DNA of 64,000 nucleotides from Tupaia tana (taxonomy: Eukaryota; Chordata; Mammalia; Scandentia; Tupaiidae): contig JAKSZU010000016.1 in assembly GCA_026018925.1 (NCBI GenBank), positions 30,222,877-30,286,876 on the forward strand. The letters are read 5' to 3'. Made by a program: the position numbers and the translations under genes. The notes under the pieces are model-generated. The model had not been told where the DNA came from. It saw nothing but the letters and a program-made list of their open reading frames with translations, and made no database searches. Below are positions 41,346 through 51,911 of this stretch, piece after piece; position 1 is the stretch's first letter; the number at the start of each line of letters is the position of its first letter.

Positions 41346-42110
41346 ACCAGAAAGAAATAGAAAGTGAATAGACTGATAACAATGAGGTTGAATAAGTAAT
41401 AAATAGTCTCCTCAAAATAAAAGTCCAGGTTCTGATTATTTCACTTCTGAATTCTACAAAACTTTAAAGAGCTAACCCTAATTCTCCTCAAACTATTTCT
41501 TTCTTTTTTTTGGACAGGTTTTAGCTATAGGGCATGTGTGATCGCCAAGAAGACAGAGAAAGACAGAGAGACAGAAAGCAAGAAGTCAACCCCCAGGGGG
41601 ATGGCCATGCCACAATCCCTTCTCCTCCATTCTCTTCTCGGAATCTTGGGCATATACGCACACGTGCCTGGTGTGAGTTTAAGCCACCGGGTCCCAGACT
41701 CGAACCGTGGTCGACTGCATGGGAATCCAGCGATATAGCCATTAGGCGAACTGCTGGTCCCTCCTCAAACTATTTCTAAAGATCCAAAAGGAAGGAAACC
41801 GTTCAATCTTATTCCATGAAACCTCCATCATCCTGATTCCCCAAACAGAGAAGGACATAAACAAAAAAAGAAAAGTATAAACCAATATCCCTGATGAATA
41901 CAGATGCAAAAATTCTCTACAAGATACTAGTAAGTCATATTCAATGAATCATTAAAAACATTATACACCATGCCTAGATAGGTTTTATTCCAGAGATGCA
42001 AGGGTAGTCAACATATATAAAATAATAAATGTAATACATCACATTGACAAAAGGAAAGATAAAAAACATATAATAATATCAGTCAATACAGAAAAGGTAT
42101 AGAACAGAAA
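41346..42110 (+). mobile_element. L1, inverted 5' part (ORF2 reverse-transcriptase region)
   Basis: On the plus strand the text encodes the ORF2 region before and within the RT domain. It gives KSPGSDYFTSEFY (41430-41460), LILLKLF, SIILIPQTEKD, and GFIPEMQG near 41.98 kb, followed by text matching xIISVNTEK. It starts exactly where the minus-oriented part stops and comes from a more 5' part of the same ORF. A young SINE is inserted in it. Confidence 0.8.
41501..41760 (-). mobile_element. Long tRNA-derived SINE with TSD, in L1
   Basis: The copy is full-length on the minus strand, with head CGAACTGCTGGTCC. A perfect 17-bp duplication CTCCTCAAACTATTTCT, which is itself L1 ORF2 sequence, lies at 41484-41500 and 41761-41777. 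Confidence 0.97.
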
Positions 42111-42189
42111 TCCTCTTTTTTAAAAGATATTTTAGAATTAAAACATATTTGTATCCATTTTTCTAGGAAATTTTATAAGGGCTGGGATC

Positions 42190-42290
42190 AGTGGTTCTCT
42201 AAGGTTAATGTGTAGACTGCTGCCAGATCATGGTGAAATTTTTATTGGTTTTCAATGAAATGACCAGAAAAAATTAACATATACATTTTT
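42190..42290 (+). repeat. Possible hAT-type DNA transposon relic
   Basis: GGATCAGTGGTTCTCTAAGG resembles the CAGTGGTTCTCAA terminus of MER5/Charlie-type elements. The matching other end is not clear. Confidence 0.3.
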
Positions 42291-42440
42291 ACCTCAGATT
42301 AAATTTCTTGACTTTTCATAAATTTGGGTGTCAAGAAGGCTGGCCAGGGAACTTAAAAGAAATTAGGAGAACGATGGGAAAGAGAACTGAAAGACCTAGC
42401 TATTGATGTCAGAAGCCATGGCATTTTAACAATAAAAATA

Positions 42441-42682
42441 GTTGCAGTTAGCATAATGGCTATGTCGATGGACTCCCATGTAGCTGACCGCAGTTCGAGT
42501 CCCAGACGCAGTGGCTTAAAGTCACTCCGGGAGCATGTGCATGCATGCCCAAGATCCTGAGAGGAGAATGGAGAAGGGATTGTGGCATGGCCATCCCCAC
42601 TGGGTGGTGATTTCTCACTTCCTGTCTCTCTCTGTCTTTCTCACGAGCGCACATGCGGGGGGGGGGGGGGGGGGGGGAGGAT
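42441..42682 (+). mobile_element. Long tRNA-derived SINE with poly-G instead of normal tail
   Basis: It starts inside the usual head (GCAGTTAGCATAATGG) and is intact up to CACGAGCGCACATGC. A run of 21 G and AGGATAG then replace the expected CCCTATAGC...CTCTCC-poly-A end. A perfect 13-bp duplication AAAAATAGTTGCA lies at 42434-42446 and 42686-42698. Confidence 0.93.
42657..42677 (+). repeat. Poly-G run of 21 bases
   Basis: It is at the 3' end of the SINE. A run this long is rare and also hard to sequence, so its true length is uncertain. Confidence 0.9.
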
Positions 42683-43189
42683 AGAAAAAATAGTTGCATC
42701 TCAACACTTCCAAAGATCATGGTACCTTGGAAGACTTGAAGCTAATAACACAACTATTACTGGCAGGCTCTCCCTGTTCCAGGAACAGCCCCAACTCATA
42801 CCTCACTAAATTTTGTTCTTACTGCATTATAGTCCATCCCCATTCTCATCTTAGTTCTCTACCAACTATAAATACTTTTTTCCACCTGTTTTTCCTTATA
42901 CACCTTGGCTACCTATAAATATATCCAATAAAGTATAATTAACAAGAAAAAGATTGGATGAGAAGTTTAATATTCAAGCATTCCCAGGAGTTGAGGTAGA
43001 AATGTTTCATTTTAATCTTCTCATATACCAAGGGGGGAAAAAAGATAAAACTGTTAATATTCCATATTACACACTGAAGTCTCGAATTCTACCTTAGCCA
43101 GTAGTTTTCCTCACAGAGAGTAGTATACTCAACAGATATAGTTGTAAATCAATTTGTTTTTGCTTTAGTCATTCTATTTCTGTAAGGGG

Positions 43190-43308
43190 ATTTTTCAAAA
43201 AGTTCATGGAAAATGTATATAATGCAAAAACTATGCCCAGGCTTTCAAAATTTTTGCCCCAAAATAAGCTCAAACTTTAATTTCATTTTCCTTAACTTCT
43301 CATGTCCC
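43190..43308 (-). mobile_element. MITE-like repeat, uninterrupted copy
   Basis: It reads TTTTTCAAAAAGTTCATGGAAAATG ... CTCAAACTTTAATTTCATTTTCC. Its reverse complement aligns with 14459-14542 joined to 17379-17420, so it is the empty-site relative of the repeat hit by the L1 relative. The reduced right terminus (TTAACTTCTCATG) no longer pairs perfectly. Confidence 0.75.
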
Positions 43309-43562
43309 CTCATGTTATCAATGGTACATGTTCCAGAAATTTTGCTAGAGGAAGGGATTCAATTAATTCAGAAAATGGTTCCTCAATCTAGAGGTCAACA
43401 TGTGGTAGAGAAAAGACAGAGAAACCGGGGGACTACATAGCATAATAATTGGGCATAGATTTATTCTCAATAAGGAGATAAACTCTTAGGTAGACTTAAA
43501 AGATGAGTGAGATAGAAGGTGATCAGGTAAGGAAGAGAGTCAGTGATATAAGATGGCTTCTA

Positions 43563-43828
43563 GGGACCAGCAAGTAGCATAATGGTCACGCTGCAGGACT
43601 CCCATGTAGTTGACCATGGTTCAAGTCACAGACCCAGTGGTTTACAACTCCCACAGAGCATGTGTGCACATGTGTCCAAGGTCCCGAGAAGAGAATGGAG
43701 GAGAAGGGATTGCGGTATGACCATCTCCTGGGAGTTGATTTCCTGCTTTCTGTCACTCTCTCTGTCTCTCTGGTGAGCACAAATGCCCTATAGCAAAAAT
43801 ATCTCTAAAAATAATAATAATAATTAAA
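43563..43828 (+). mobile_element. Long tRNA-derived SINE with TSD
   Basis: It runs from GGGACCAGCAAGTAGCATAATGG to CCCTATAGCAAAAATATCTC, with an AATAATAATAATAAT tail. A 13-bp duplication AAGATGGYTTCTA (one mismatch) lies at 43550-43562 and 43829-43841. Confidence 0.95.
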
Positions 43829-43931
43829 AAGATGGTTTCTAAAAGGAAAAGGTATTGATCTGTAGGAATATTCTGAATTCTAGAAATTCAGAGTATTCTA
43901 GGAATAACATTACTTCTATGGGAATATTTCT

Positions 43932-44098
43932 TTTTTTATGAATTATTTTATTTAGCTTTATTTATTTATTTATTTTAATTTTACCAGAGGAACAGAAAGA
44001 GAGAGAGAGAGTAAAAAAGCTGCCAGAACTGAGACACCAATCTCAAACAGCCATGTGGGAGTCCTTTGCCCTTACCTACCATGCCACCTGCCAGTCCA
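43932..44098 (-). mobile_element. Short-type tRNA-derived SINE with TSD
   Basis: The tail is T-rich (TTATTTTATTTAGCTTTATTTATT), followed by TTTTACCAGAGGAACAGAAAG and the head CACCTGCCAGTCC. A 17-bp duplication TCTATGGGAWTATTTCT (one mismatch) lies at 43915-43931 and 44099-44115. Confidence 0.95.
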
Positions 44099-44115
44099 TC
44101 TATGGGATTATTTCT

Positions 44116-46689
44116 ATGTATAGGACTGAAGTAGAAAAGGAAGGTGAGTAAATAATAACAGGGCATGATTTTTGTATTGTTGAAACCTTTATAAGAAGTT
44201 TGATCATCCTGTAGTGATAATAAGGAATCAAATAACATGATCAGAATTATGCTCAAGAAAGATTTCCCAATAACAACATAAACTATGATTGAATGTTTTC
44301 AAAACAATCATACTGATATTTCCATCAGTATTTACACAAACACTGAAATATTTTTAGTGCGCCATAGGATCAATAAAAAAAAATACAACTGTAAATGTAA
44401 ATACTATTAAACATACGTTAACAACTGATGAAGTTATATAGTGATTCAGACCAAAGCTCTAGAATCAGAAAAATGAAAATAAATTGATGCTTTTTCTTTA
44501 AATAATGACTGCCAATTAAAGCTATATAACTTCAGAATATTGTTTAACTATTTTTGATTTTCAGTTGTCTTTTCTACAAAACATGATACTTAAGAGACTG
44601 ACCATTAAGGAGAGGAAAACATATTTTTCTCAATGCATTCTATGTCCATTTCTGAGGCCCCTATAATGAAAGAGAGATTAATAAGATAAAAGCACACACA
44701 TTCATTTAATATGTTTTATATGATATAGGCACCTTCATAGGAATGAGGATACTAAGAACCAAGTAAACGAGTATGTTTATTTTCAGTTTGATGAAGAGGA
44801 CAGTTATGGAGAAATATGACTAGAGGACAATCTAATGGTAACAGACTGGGGTAACTTAGCAAGGCCTGTTTGTTTAGATTCTTCTTTGTGTTTCTGTGTC
44901 CTCAAAGATATGGATGCTCCTTTTCTCTGGGTAACAGGACAGGCACTTCTTTCATGGGGGTCTTATGGTCTGTGGGATAAGGTAAATGAATCAATCAATC
45001 AAACAAACAAACGAAACAACAAGAACAAGAAAAAAAAAAAAAGCTTACCTGGTTTAGTGACTTCCTTCAGGATAAACTGGCAAGGAGAAAGTAAGAATGA
45101 CCTTCTTGTTTCTGCTCTTTACTCAAATACTAAGGTGCGATATTTAGGATCACATATTCCGAATCCCATCAACCATGAAAATCAAGTAAAACATCTATAA
45201 ATTTTAAAATACCTGTCTAATAGTCTGTGCTTAGTAGTTATTTTTAAAACAATTGCATTTCCTTTGGAAGTTATTTCTATGCATTCTAAACAGTTTGAAT
45301 ATCTGTATTATTTTGATATTTTATTGTAAATCTAATCAATTTGATATAGTATTTTGAAAACTGAAGATTCTTTTTGGTCTCTAAGACAGATTATTTGTAA
45401 TCAAATAAAATAATAGTATCTAGTCATTTCTAATATTATTTAATTTTTTATGTGCGTGAAAAACTTCTTTTGGTTGTCAGATATCTTAGAAACATTATGA
45501 AGAAAATAGGACCAAAAAAAAAAAAAACCCACAAAGGAATAAATTGGTTCAATTTTAAATGTTCCCAAGGGACTAAATTGATCATTAGATCCTAAATTCA
45601 AACCAAAAGAAAGTAATGACAAAATCAATCATATTAGACATATTGCCAGCCTGCTCAAAAAAGGAAGGCATTCAAAATCCCAGTACATAAGGTTGAATGA
45701 GTAATTATGCCAAGTGTCATGTGAAAAAGATTCCTCGAGGTACAAATAAGTAAATCCAAAAAATTAATGTGCCATGATGTTGACATTTTACATGCTGATT
45801 TTTCTAGCTTCTTTTTTCCTTCTTTTTAATGTTTGCAATGTAGAAACAAATAGAAATGTCTTGCACAGATGTCCACACAAGTAAGATGGACTTGCTTGCC
45901 GATCAGAATAGGAGCACCAGATACTGCCATTCTGGCTGGATTAAAGATGCCAACCATATGCATACAACTGGAAAGAAGAGACATTGGAAGACATCTGGAT
46001 AACAAGAAACTAGAATAACATAGCTTAATACATTTTAGCTTTTCTAAAATGTATTTTAGAAAATACATTTTTTAAAATGTATTTTCTTTTTAATACAAAG
46101 CTAAAGTCCCCAGGATGGAAATATAAAAAGCTAAGTCCCCAGGACTCTATTTTATTTATTCACTTTTCTACACTTGGTTTGTAGAAACAGTTCTTGTTTT
46201 GATGTGTCCAACTTACTTTTGTCCAAAAAAAAGAATGTCCCTCTCCCGTAAAATAGGTACCATATTTATAATGACTCAATGACTATACAAATCCTCATCT
46301 CTCATAACTCTTCTGAGCATTTACTTCATTTCTTTTCCAAAAAAATTACTTTTATGAAGACTCTTCCCACTCCCTACTCCAGTGATCTATTATCTCATTA
46401 CCGAGTTTTACTCCAAATGTAGCTTCTGGAACAGTGTGGAGATTTGGGTGGCCAGAGTGTAAAAGAGATAAAGATGAGATTTTTACCCAATATATATTCC
46501 TCTCTTTATCTTTAGTTTATAGATTATCCTTGATAACAGAAACACTCCCACTTGACTTCCTCCCTACTCTTCATTTGAAAGCTCTTGCCAGCATTCAGAA
46601 TTTATAATGAGCTATAAATAAATCTCTCACTCTTTTCTCAATCTTTCAAAAGCCCACTTTTAAAGGGCCAAAGGTTTTTAATACTTTTT
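44116..46689. other. Unique AT-rich sequence
   Basis: No gene or named repeat was recognised. It includes (CAAA)n near 44998-45010 and a palindromic AT-rich motif near 46046-46087. The open frame at 44835-45200 has no recognisable domain. Confidence 0.5.
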
Positions 46690-46947
46690 TGTTAAAAGAG
46701 GTTTTTGCATGTGCTCATTGGGGGGTGGGGAGAGAGAGAGAGAGAGAGAAACAGAGACAGTGAGAGGGAAAATGAGAAATCACCCTTCAAGGGGGATGGC
46801 CACACTACAATCCCTTCTCCTCTCGAGATCTTAGGCATACATGCACATGTATCCAGTGTGAGTTTCAAGTCATCAGGTCCAGAACTTAAACCACAGTTGT
46901 TCATGTAGGAGTCCAGTAACATAACTGATACGCCATCTGCTGGCCCC
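46690..46947 (-). mobile_element. tRNA-derived SINE
   Basis: It runs from AGAGGTTTTTGCATGTGCTC through an expanded GA run (46730-46750), GAAATCACCCTTCAAGGGGGATGG and GTGAGTTTCAAGTCATCAGG to the head GCCATCTGCTGGCCCC. The CCCTATAGC motif is mostly lost. Confidence 0.88.
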
Positions 46948-47183
46948 TCAAAGATTCTTCTTCACTTAGAATTGTCAGGGTTTTGTCCAAGTGCAATTAT
47001 TCAGCATCTCTTTTTACTTTCAAACGTGTCCTATTTTAGAAGATAAATGACATAAGCTTTATACTTAAAGGACCATAAACGGAAAAACATGACAGGGAAT
47101 AATGAACATGGGAAAATATATATTTTTTTATCCCTGTCTGTTTACATTGCTAGCAAGACTCACCAGTTAAAAAGATCAGTAAG

Positions 47184-47428
47184 GTCCAGCCCCATAGCCT
47201 AGTGGTTAAGGGAGCTGGATCCTACATGGCTAACAGGAGTTTGAATCCTGATTCCTATAGTTTGAAAACACAAAGGGCATGTGTGTGTGTCCAAAAGTCT
47301 CAACAGGATAGAGAAATGGAGAAGAATTTGTGGTATGACCATACCCATTGGGGTGCTTTCATCCTCTCTGTCTCACTGTCTGATCTCTCTGGCTGGCACA
47401 GGTACTCTCTGCAGCTTGAAAAATAGAG
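47184..47428 (+). mobile_element. tRNA-derived SINE, old copy
   Basis: It has head GGTCCAGCCCCATAGCCTAGTGGTTAAGG, B box GTTTGAATCCTG, the GTGTGTGTCCAAAAGTCTCAACAGG middle, a CT section and an ATAG end. It is diverged. Confidence 0.8.
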
Positions 47429-47647
47429 CAGTAAGTGGCAGCACAACACTCTATGATGCTGGACCCATATGGGAAGGTCCCAGGTTTGCACCTGAGGCCT
47501 TCTTGTATGCATATGCACATGTATGTGTGCCTGTGATCTGGGCTGGCTGACGCTGGAGGTAGATTGTGGTATGAAGACCCTTTTGGGGGTGGCTTTCTCT
47601 TTGTTTCTCTCATGGACAAAATAATAAATGATAAAAACATAAAAAAG
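47429..47647 (+). mobile_element. Second SINE family (relative of 30086-30300)
   Basis: It reads GCAGTAAGTGGCAGCACAACAC, 'CCATATGGGAAGGTCCCAGGTTTGCACC', then GTAGATTGTGG and 'TTTCTCTCATGGACAAAATAATAAATG'. The 'CCATATGGGAAGG' unit and the 'TCTCATGxxxAAATAA' end match the 30-kb element. Confidence 0.6.
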
Positions 47648-47857
47648 GCAGTAGGGAAGATTAAATGAGAAGAAAAGAAACAACAATGACACACACAAAG
47701 CGAGGAGACTAGGTCCTGTATCTGTACCCAGAAAAGGCAAGAACTATCCAAAGCAACAACAGTTGAGGCAGAGGAAGAAAAGCTGGCAGGTTAATTTCTA
47801 CCTGATGGAAATAACGCAGTGAATCTAAAAGTAAATTTATCAAGATCCTCAAACGAC

Positions 47858-48112
47858 GGGAACCAGCAGTTAGCGTAATGGCTATGTCGCTGGACTCCCA
47901 CATAGTTGACCGCGGTTCGTGTGCCGGACACAGTGGCTTAAAACTCACGCCGGGCACGTGTGCGTGCGTGCCCAAGATCCCGAGAGAATGGAGGAGAAGG
48001 GATTGCGGCATGACCATCCCCCCTGGGGGATGATTTCTCGCTTTCTGTCTCTATGTCTCTCTCTGTCTGGCGAGCGTACGCGCCCTATAGAGAAAACCTC
48101 TAAAAAAAAAAA
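47858..48112 (+). mobile_element. Young long tRNA-derived SINE with TSD
   Basis: It has an intact A box TAGCGTAATGG, B-box position GGTTCGTGTGC, a CpG-rich body and tail CCCTATAGAGAAAACCTCT plus A12. A perfect 13-bp duplication ATCCTCAAACGAC lies at 47845-47857 and 48113-48125. Confidence 0.97.
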
Positions 48113-48136
48113 ATCCTCAAACGACAAAGATAGGCA

Positions 48137-48173
48137 GGTGTGTGTGTTTGTGTGTGTGTGCGTGTGTGTGTGT
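48137..48173 (+). repeat. (GT)n microsatellite
   Basis: A GT run with two interruptions (TTTGTG, GCGTG), just after the SINE duplication. Confidence 0.9.
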
Positions 48174-48506
48174 GCTGTGGGAAAGTGAAGGAGGTGAGCA
48201 GGAATCCCTGGCTGGGCTACAGGCAGTGACCTCTTTTCTACTGTCCTCCCCTCCCTATTAGAATTCTGACGCTATTTTTACAGGAACATTGTTATACATG
48301 GTGATTAAGTTCTATAATTCCATTAGCAGAGTACTAAGCTTCAGATACATTGGGCTTAATTAAGCTTTCATGGAAAGGCCTGGGGAATTAACCATCATGT
48401 ATAACATTGTTCATTTGAGAAATATATTCCCACTTGCAAACAACTGCTCAACAAACAGACTTCTGGAATACAATTCCTTTGAAATTTATGGATTAGAAAA
48501 GGGCTG

Positions 48507-48830
48507 ATCAATTGTTCTCAACCCAGCCACACATTAGATCTATCAAGGCACTTAAAAATTTCTTTCTTTATTATTGTTTTAATTTGACTAAAGAAAGGCA
48601 GGTGCAAGGGATGGAGGGAATGAGAAAGCAAACTGCTAAGTTCAGAACTTGAACCGCAGCTGGCCATGTGGGAGTCCCACACCCCAACCCCACGACACTT
48701 GCTGGTCCTTTTAAAAAATATTGTTACATGAGCTCCACACCCAGAGAGTCTCATTTAATTGGTCTAAGTTGGAGCTTGTAAATAACTAGTTTCTAAAAGC
48801 CTTCTGTAGCAGGATTGAGAACCACTAGGC
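48507..48830 (+). repeat. MER5A-like DNA transposon relic, interrupted
   Basis: The left end (CAATTGTTCTCAACCCAGCCACACATTAGATC) and right part (ACACCCAGAGAGTCTCATTTAATTGGTCTAAG ... GATTGAGAACCACTAG) follow the MER5A order ('CAGTGGTTCTCAA...GCATCAGAATCAC...CCAGAGTTTCTGATTCAGTAGGTCTGG...GAGAACCACTG'). A short SINE at 48552-48708 splits it. Confidence 0.75.
48552..48708 (-). mobile_element. Short-type tRNA-derived SINE in MER5A
   Basis: It reads TTTAATTTGACTAAAGAAAGGCAG, GAGAAAGCAAACTGC, GAACTTGAACCGCAGCTGGCCATG and the head CACTTGCTGGTCC. A loose CTTAAAAATTT / CTTTTAAAAAAT similarity flanks it. Confidence 0.88.
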
Positions 48831-48995
48831 TGGTAAATTCTTCTTGAATTCAAATTTGAGTAACTGGGGCAGAAGGGTCTGTTTTCATTATAAAAGGGTC
48901 TTTTCTTCACAAAAGGATTCATTTATAGTTTCATTTCTCAAATTATTCAACTTTGAATAACCTCTCTAGCTAAGCCTTTCACACACATGCACGTG

Positions 48996-48998
<3 letters not shown>

Positions 48999-49032
<34 letters not shown>
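48999..49032 (+). repeat. (CA)n microsatellite
   Basis: An AC run of 17 units after ACACACATGCACGTGCGT. Confidence 0.95.
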
Positions 49033-49034
<2 letters not shown>

Positions 49035-49077
49035 ATAGTATAAAAATAAATATACCTTACCAAACATTGAGTCTTTT

Positions 49078-49351
49078 TTTTTGGGGGGGGGGGGGCGTTT
49101 GCCATAGGATACATGCACTTGCCAGAGAGAGACAAAGAGAGGGAAAGTGAGAAATACCACTCTTCTCCCGTGGGGGGAGGGAGGATGGCCACATTGCAAT
49201 CCTTTCTCTTCCATTCTCCTCTTGAGATTTTGGGTATGCACATATACATACACCCAGCGTTGAGTAACAAGCCACTGAGTCCAGAACTTGAACTGTGGTT
49301 GGCCATGTGGCTAACCAGCACCTTAACCACCCTGCAACCTGCTGGCCCTGC
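49078..49351 (-). mobile_element. tRNA-derived SINE with TSD
   Basis: The tail has T9 then a G run of 13 (49083-49095) and GTTTGCCATAGGATAC. The body continues to the head CAACCTGCTGGCCC. A 13-bp duplication CAYTGAGTCTTTT (one mismatch) lies at 49065-49077 and 49352-49364. Confidence 0.92.
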
Positions 49352-49364
49352 CACTGAGTCTTTT

Positions 49365-49990
49365 AAAAACTCATAATACACTGTAAAAAAGAAAATAATA
49401 ATTCCCAACAAACAAATGACAGAAAATTTAGTAAGAAATTAAGTTCATATATTTGAAAGGTGACGTTTTTTTCTCTGCCTTCTCAGCAGGATATGGGCAA
49501 GATTTTAGGACAGATCTGAGTCATAAACTACTTCCCAGAGGCCTCCTGATAGAGATTTTAAAGATCAGAATTGTGAAGATAAGACTAAGCACGCACACTC
49601 CTCCAAGTTCAAAAGCAAGGGCTAATGATAAAAGTTGGCCTTTTCCATAGAATTAAGCATTATCTCCACTGATAAAATTTAGAAAACTCAGGAAAACCTG
49701 TTGTCTTTCCAAGTCCTCTGTATCATCAGTGAGGTGGCTGGCCACAGGAGCAAACTCAGGATCAATCGTGCAGGGAGGTACTTCTAAGGAGCTCTCATAA
49801 CTCCATTGTGCCCATTCTGCTTTCATTGTCATCCTCCATTTCCCTTGTCAGCTTACTTCCCTATTCCCTGCAGAATAACTGTATTTGTATAACTTGCGAA
49901 AAATGTACCTGGAAAGCAAAATCCATATACAGAAAAGGCTATTCTCTCCTATTGCACCCTCCACCATCCACTGACTTGCATTCAAAAGAT
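49365..49990. other. Unique sequence
   Basis: No repeat or gene was recognised. Confidence 0.5.
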
Positions 49991-49991
49991 T

Positions 49992-49993
<2 letters not shown>

Positions 49994-50069
<76 letters not shown>

Positions 50070-50086
50070 TATATACATATATATAA
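49994..50086 (+). repeat. Head-to-head (GT)n-(AC)n microsatellite
   Basis: About 14 GT units are followed by ACATATAT and then about 17 AC units and ATACATATATACATATATATA. The GT and AC arms are complementary, so the whole is a near-perfect palindrome with a short AT loop. Confidence 0.95.
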
Positions 50087-50539
50087 AAGACTAAAACACT
50101 AATAAAAGACTAAAACACTAATAAATAAACACACATTTTTTTTCCCCACTGAAATAAACTGGAACATGTCACTGCTGGGAACAGTAGAGAAGAGATAAGC
50201 TTCTCTGTTAAATTTCTTTATTCTTCATACTCTGTCAGTCTCAGGTAGAGTGTAGTGAATGAATAAAAATTCTTAACTTTCCCTGTGTTTATACAGCCAT
50301 GGTATGTATGCATATGTGTACCTCAAGCTATTAAATTTGCCTTTATATTTGTAAATTATACTTCAACCAAATTCCCAAGAAATACTGCCATATGTTTAAT
50401 GCTCCTTATTTTCAATTCATTTCTAATATGACTGTAAACTATATATAGTAAACGAAAATAACTAGGTTTAATTTTTATTATGCCTAAAACGGAGTCTTGT
50501 GTAGATAGTTATTTAGTGTTTTTTGTTTGTTCATTTTTT

Positions 50540-50783
50540 TCAGCTTTGCTATAGGGCGTGTGTGCTAGCCTGAGACGAGAGAGACAGAAAGAGAAGGAAA
50601 GTGAGAAATCGCCTTTTGGGGGAATGGGCAAATTACATTTCCTTCTCTTTCATTCTCCTCTTAGGATTTTGGGCACACACAGATGTGACCAGAATGTTTT
50701 TGGCTGCCAAGTCCAGGCCTTGTACTGAGTAGTCAGCTGTGTGGGATCCAGCTGCCTTAACCTCCATGCTACCTGCCAACCCA
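50540..50783 (-). mobile_element. tRNA-derived SINE, old copy
   Basis: It reads AGCTTTGCTATAGGGCGTGTGTGC, GAAATCGCCTTTTGGGGGAATGGG, CTTAGGATTTTGGGCACACAC, then the head GCTACCTGCCAACCC. Relative to the family it is moderately diverged. Confidence 0.85.
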
Positions 50784-51652
50784 GTGGTATTCCTTTAAAG
50801 TTTATTCATTCCTTTCTTTCATGATGAAGTAGACAGAAACAAAGAGAAAGAGAAACACGCATTCCCAACAGGTCCATTTTGTCTACTGTAATCCACCCTC
50901 AGCCAGGAATGTTTAGGTAGGTCTCCAGACACAAACCTGGAACTTCTCTGTAGGTCAGTTACTATGCGATTCCACTCAGTGGCATTTCAAAGGACATAAT
51001 TAGCCAAAACTGATGTGCACAATCTATCTGATTTCAGTTAATTATTAAGAAAAAATATATCATTATTTAAATTTTATTTTATATATTCAATCGCTGTATA
51101 TCACTACAGCTTGTAAAATTAATTTACCCAACATGAATACATTCCACATCAGTCCACTTAAAGATATTATACATGTTAGCATCAACAGAAAGTCCTCCAT
51201 TTCTGTGTTTCTTGATTATTTTGCCTATTTTTCTTCTCAAATCCTTTCCTCTCACTCTCTCCCATCTCCCAACCTCTTCCTACACTGTCCCTGTAACCAT
51301 TTCCCATGCTTCTATATCCTCTAATCTTTCAGTTTCTGCCAAAGAAGGTGGACAGTCAGTATATATTAAGTGAAGACATACAATGTCTCTTTCACAGCTT
51401 GGCTTGCTTCACTCAGCAATAAAGCTTCCATACTCCTCCACTTTCTATCAAATGCAAGGTTTTTTATTTTTATTTTTATTTTTTCCCCCCCAATGAGTGG
51501 TATTCCATAGTGTATACGTGCCTATGTGCCACACTTTTTCAATCCATTCATCTGTTTGTGGACATTTGGGTTGGTTCCAGGTGTTAGCAATTATGAGTAA
51601 TGCTATAGTAAAAATAGGATGTGCAAGCACTTTTCAAACAGGGCATTTTTTT

Positions 51653-51911
51653 TTTTTTGAGAGTTTTTTTTTTGCTATAGGGCTCGTGCACTCACCAGAT
51701 AGAGAGAGACATAGAGACAGAAAGCGAGAAATCACCCCCCAGGGGGGATGGTCACACCGCAATCCCTTCTCCTCCTTTTCTCTTCTCGGGATTTTGGGCA
51801 CGCACGCACACGCGCCCGGCGTGAGTTTTAAGCCACCGGGTCCAGGACGCAAACCGCGGTTGACTACGTGGGAGTCCAGCGACATAGCCATTACGCTAAC
51901 TGCTGGTTCTC
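51653..51911 (-). mobile_element. Young long tRNA-derived SINE with TSD, in L1
   Basis: This minus-strand copy has tail TTTTTTGCTATAGGGCTCGTG and a CpG-rich body (GCGCCCGGCGTGAG, CCGCGGTTGACTACG). The head is CGCTAACTGCTGG. The duplication CAAACWGGGCATTTTTTT (one mismatch) starts at 51635 and again at 51912. Confidence 0.96.
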
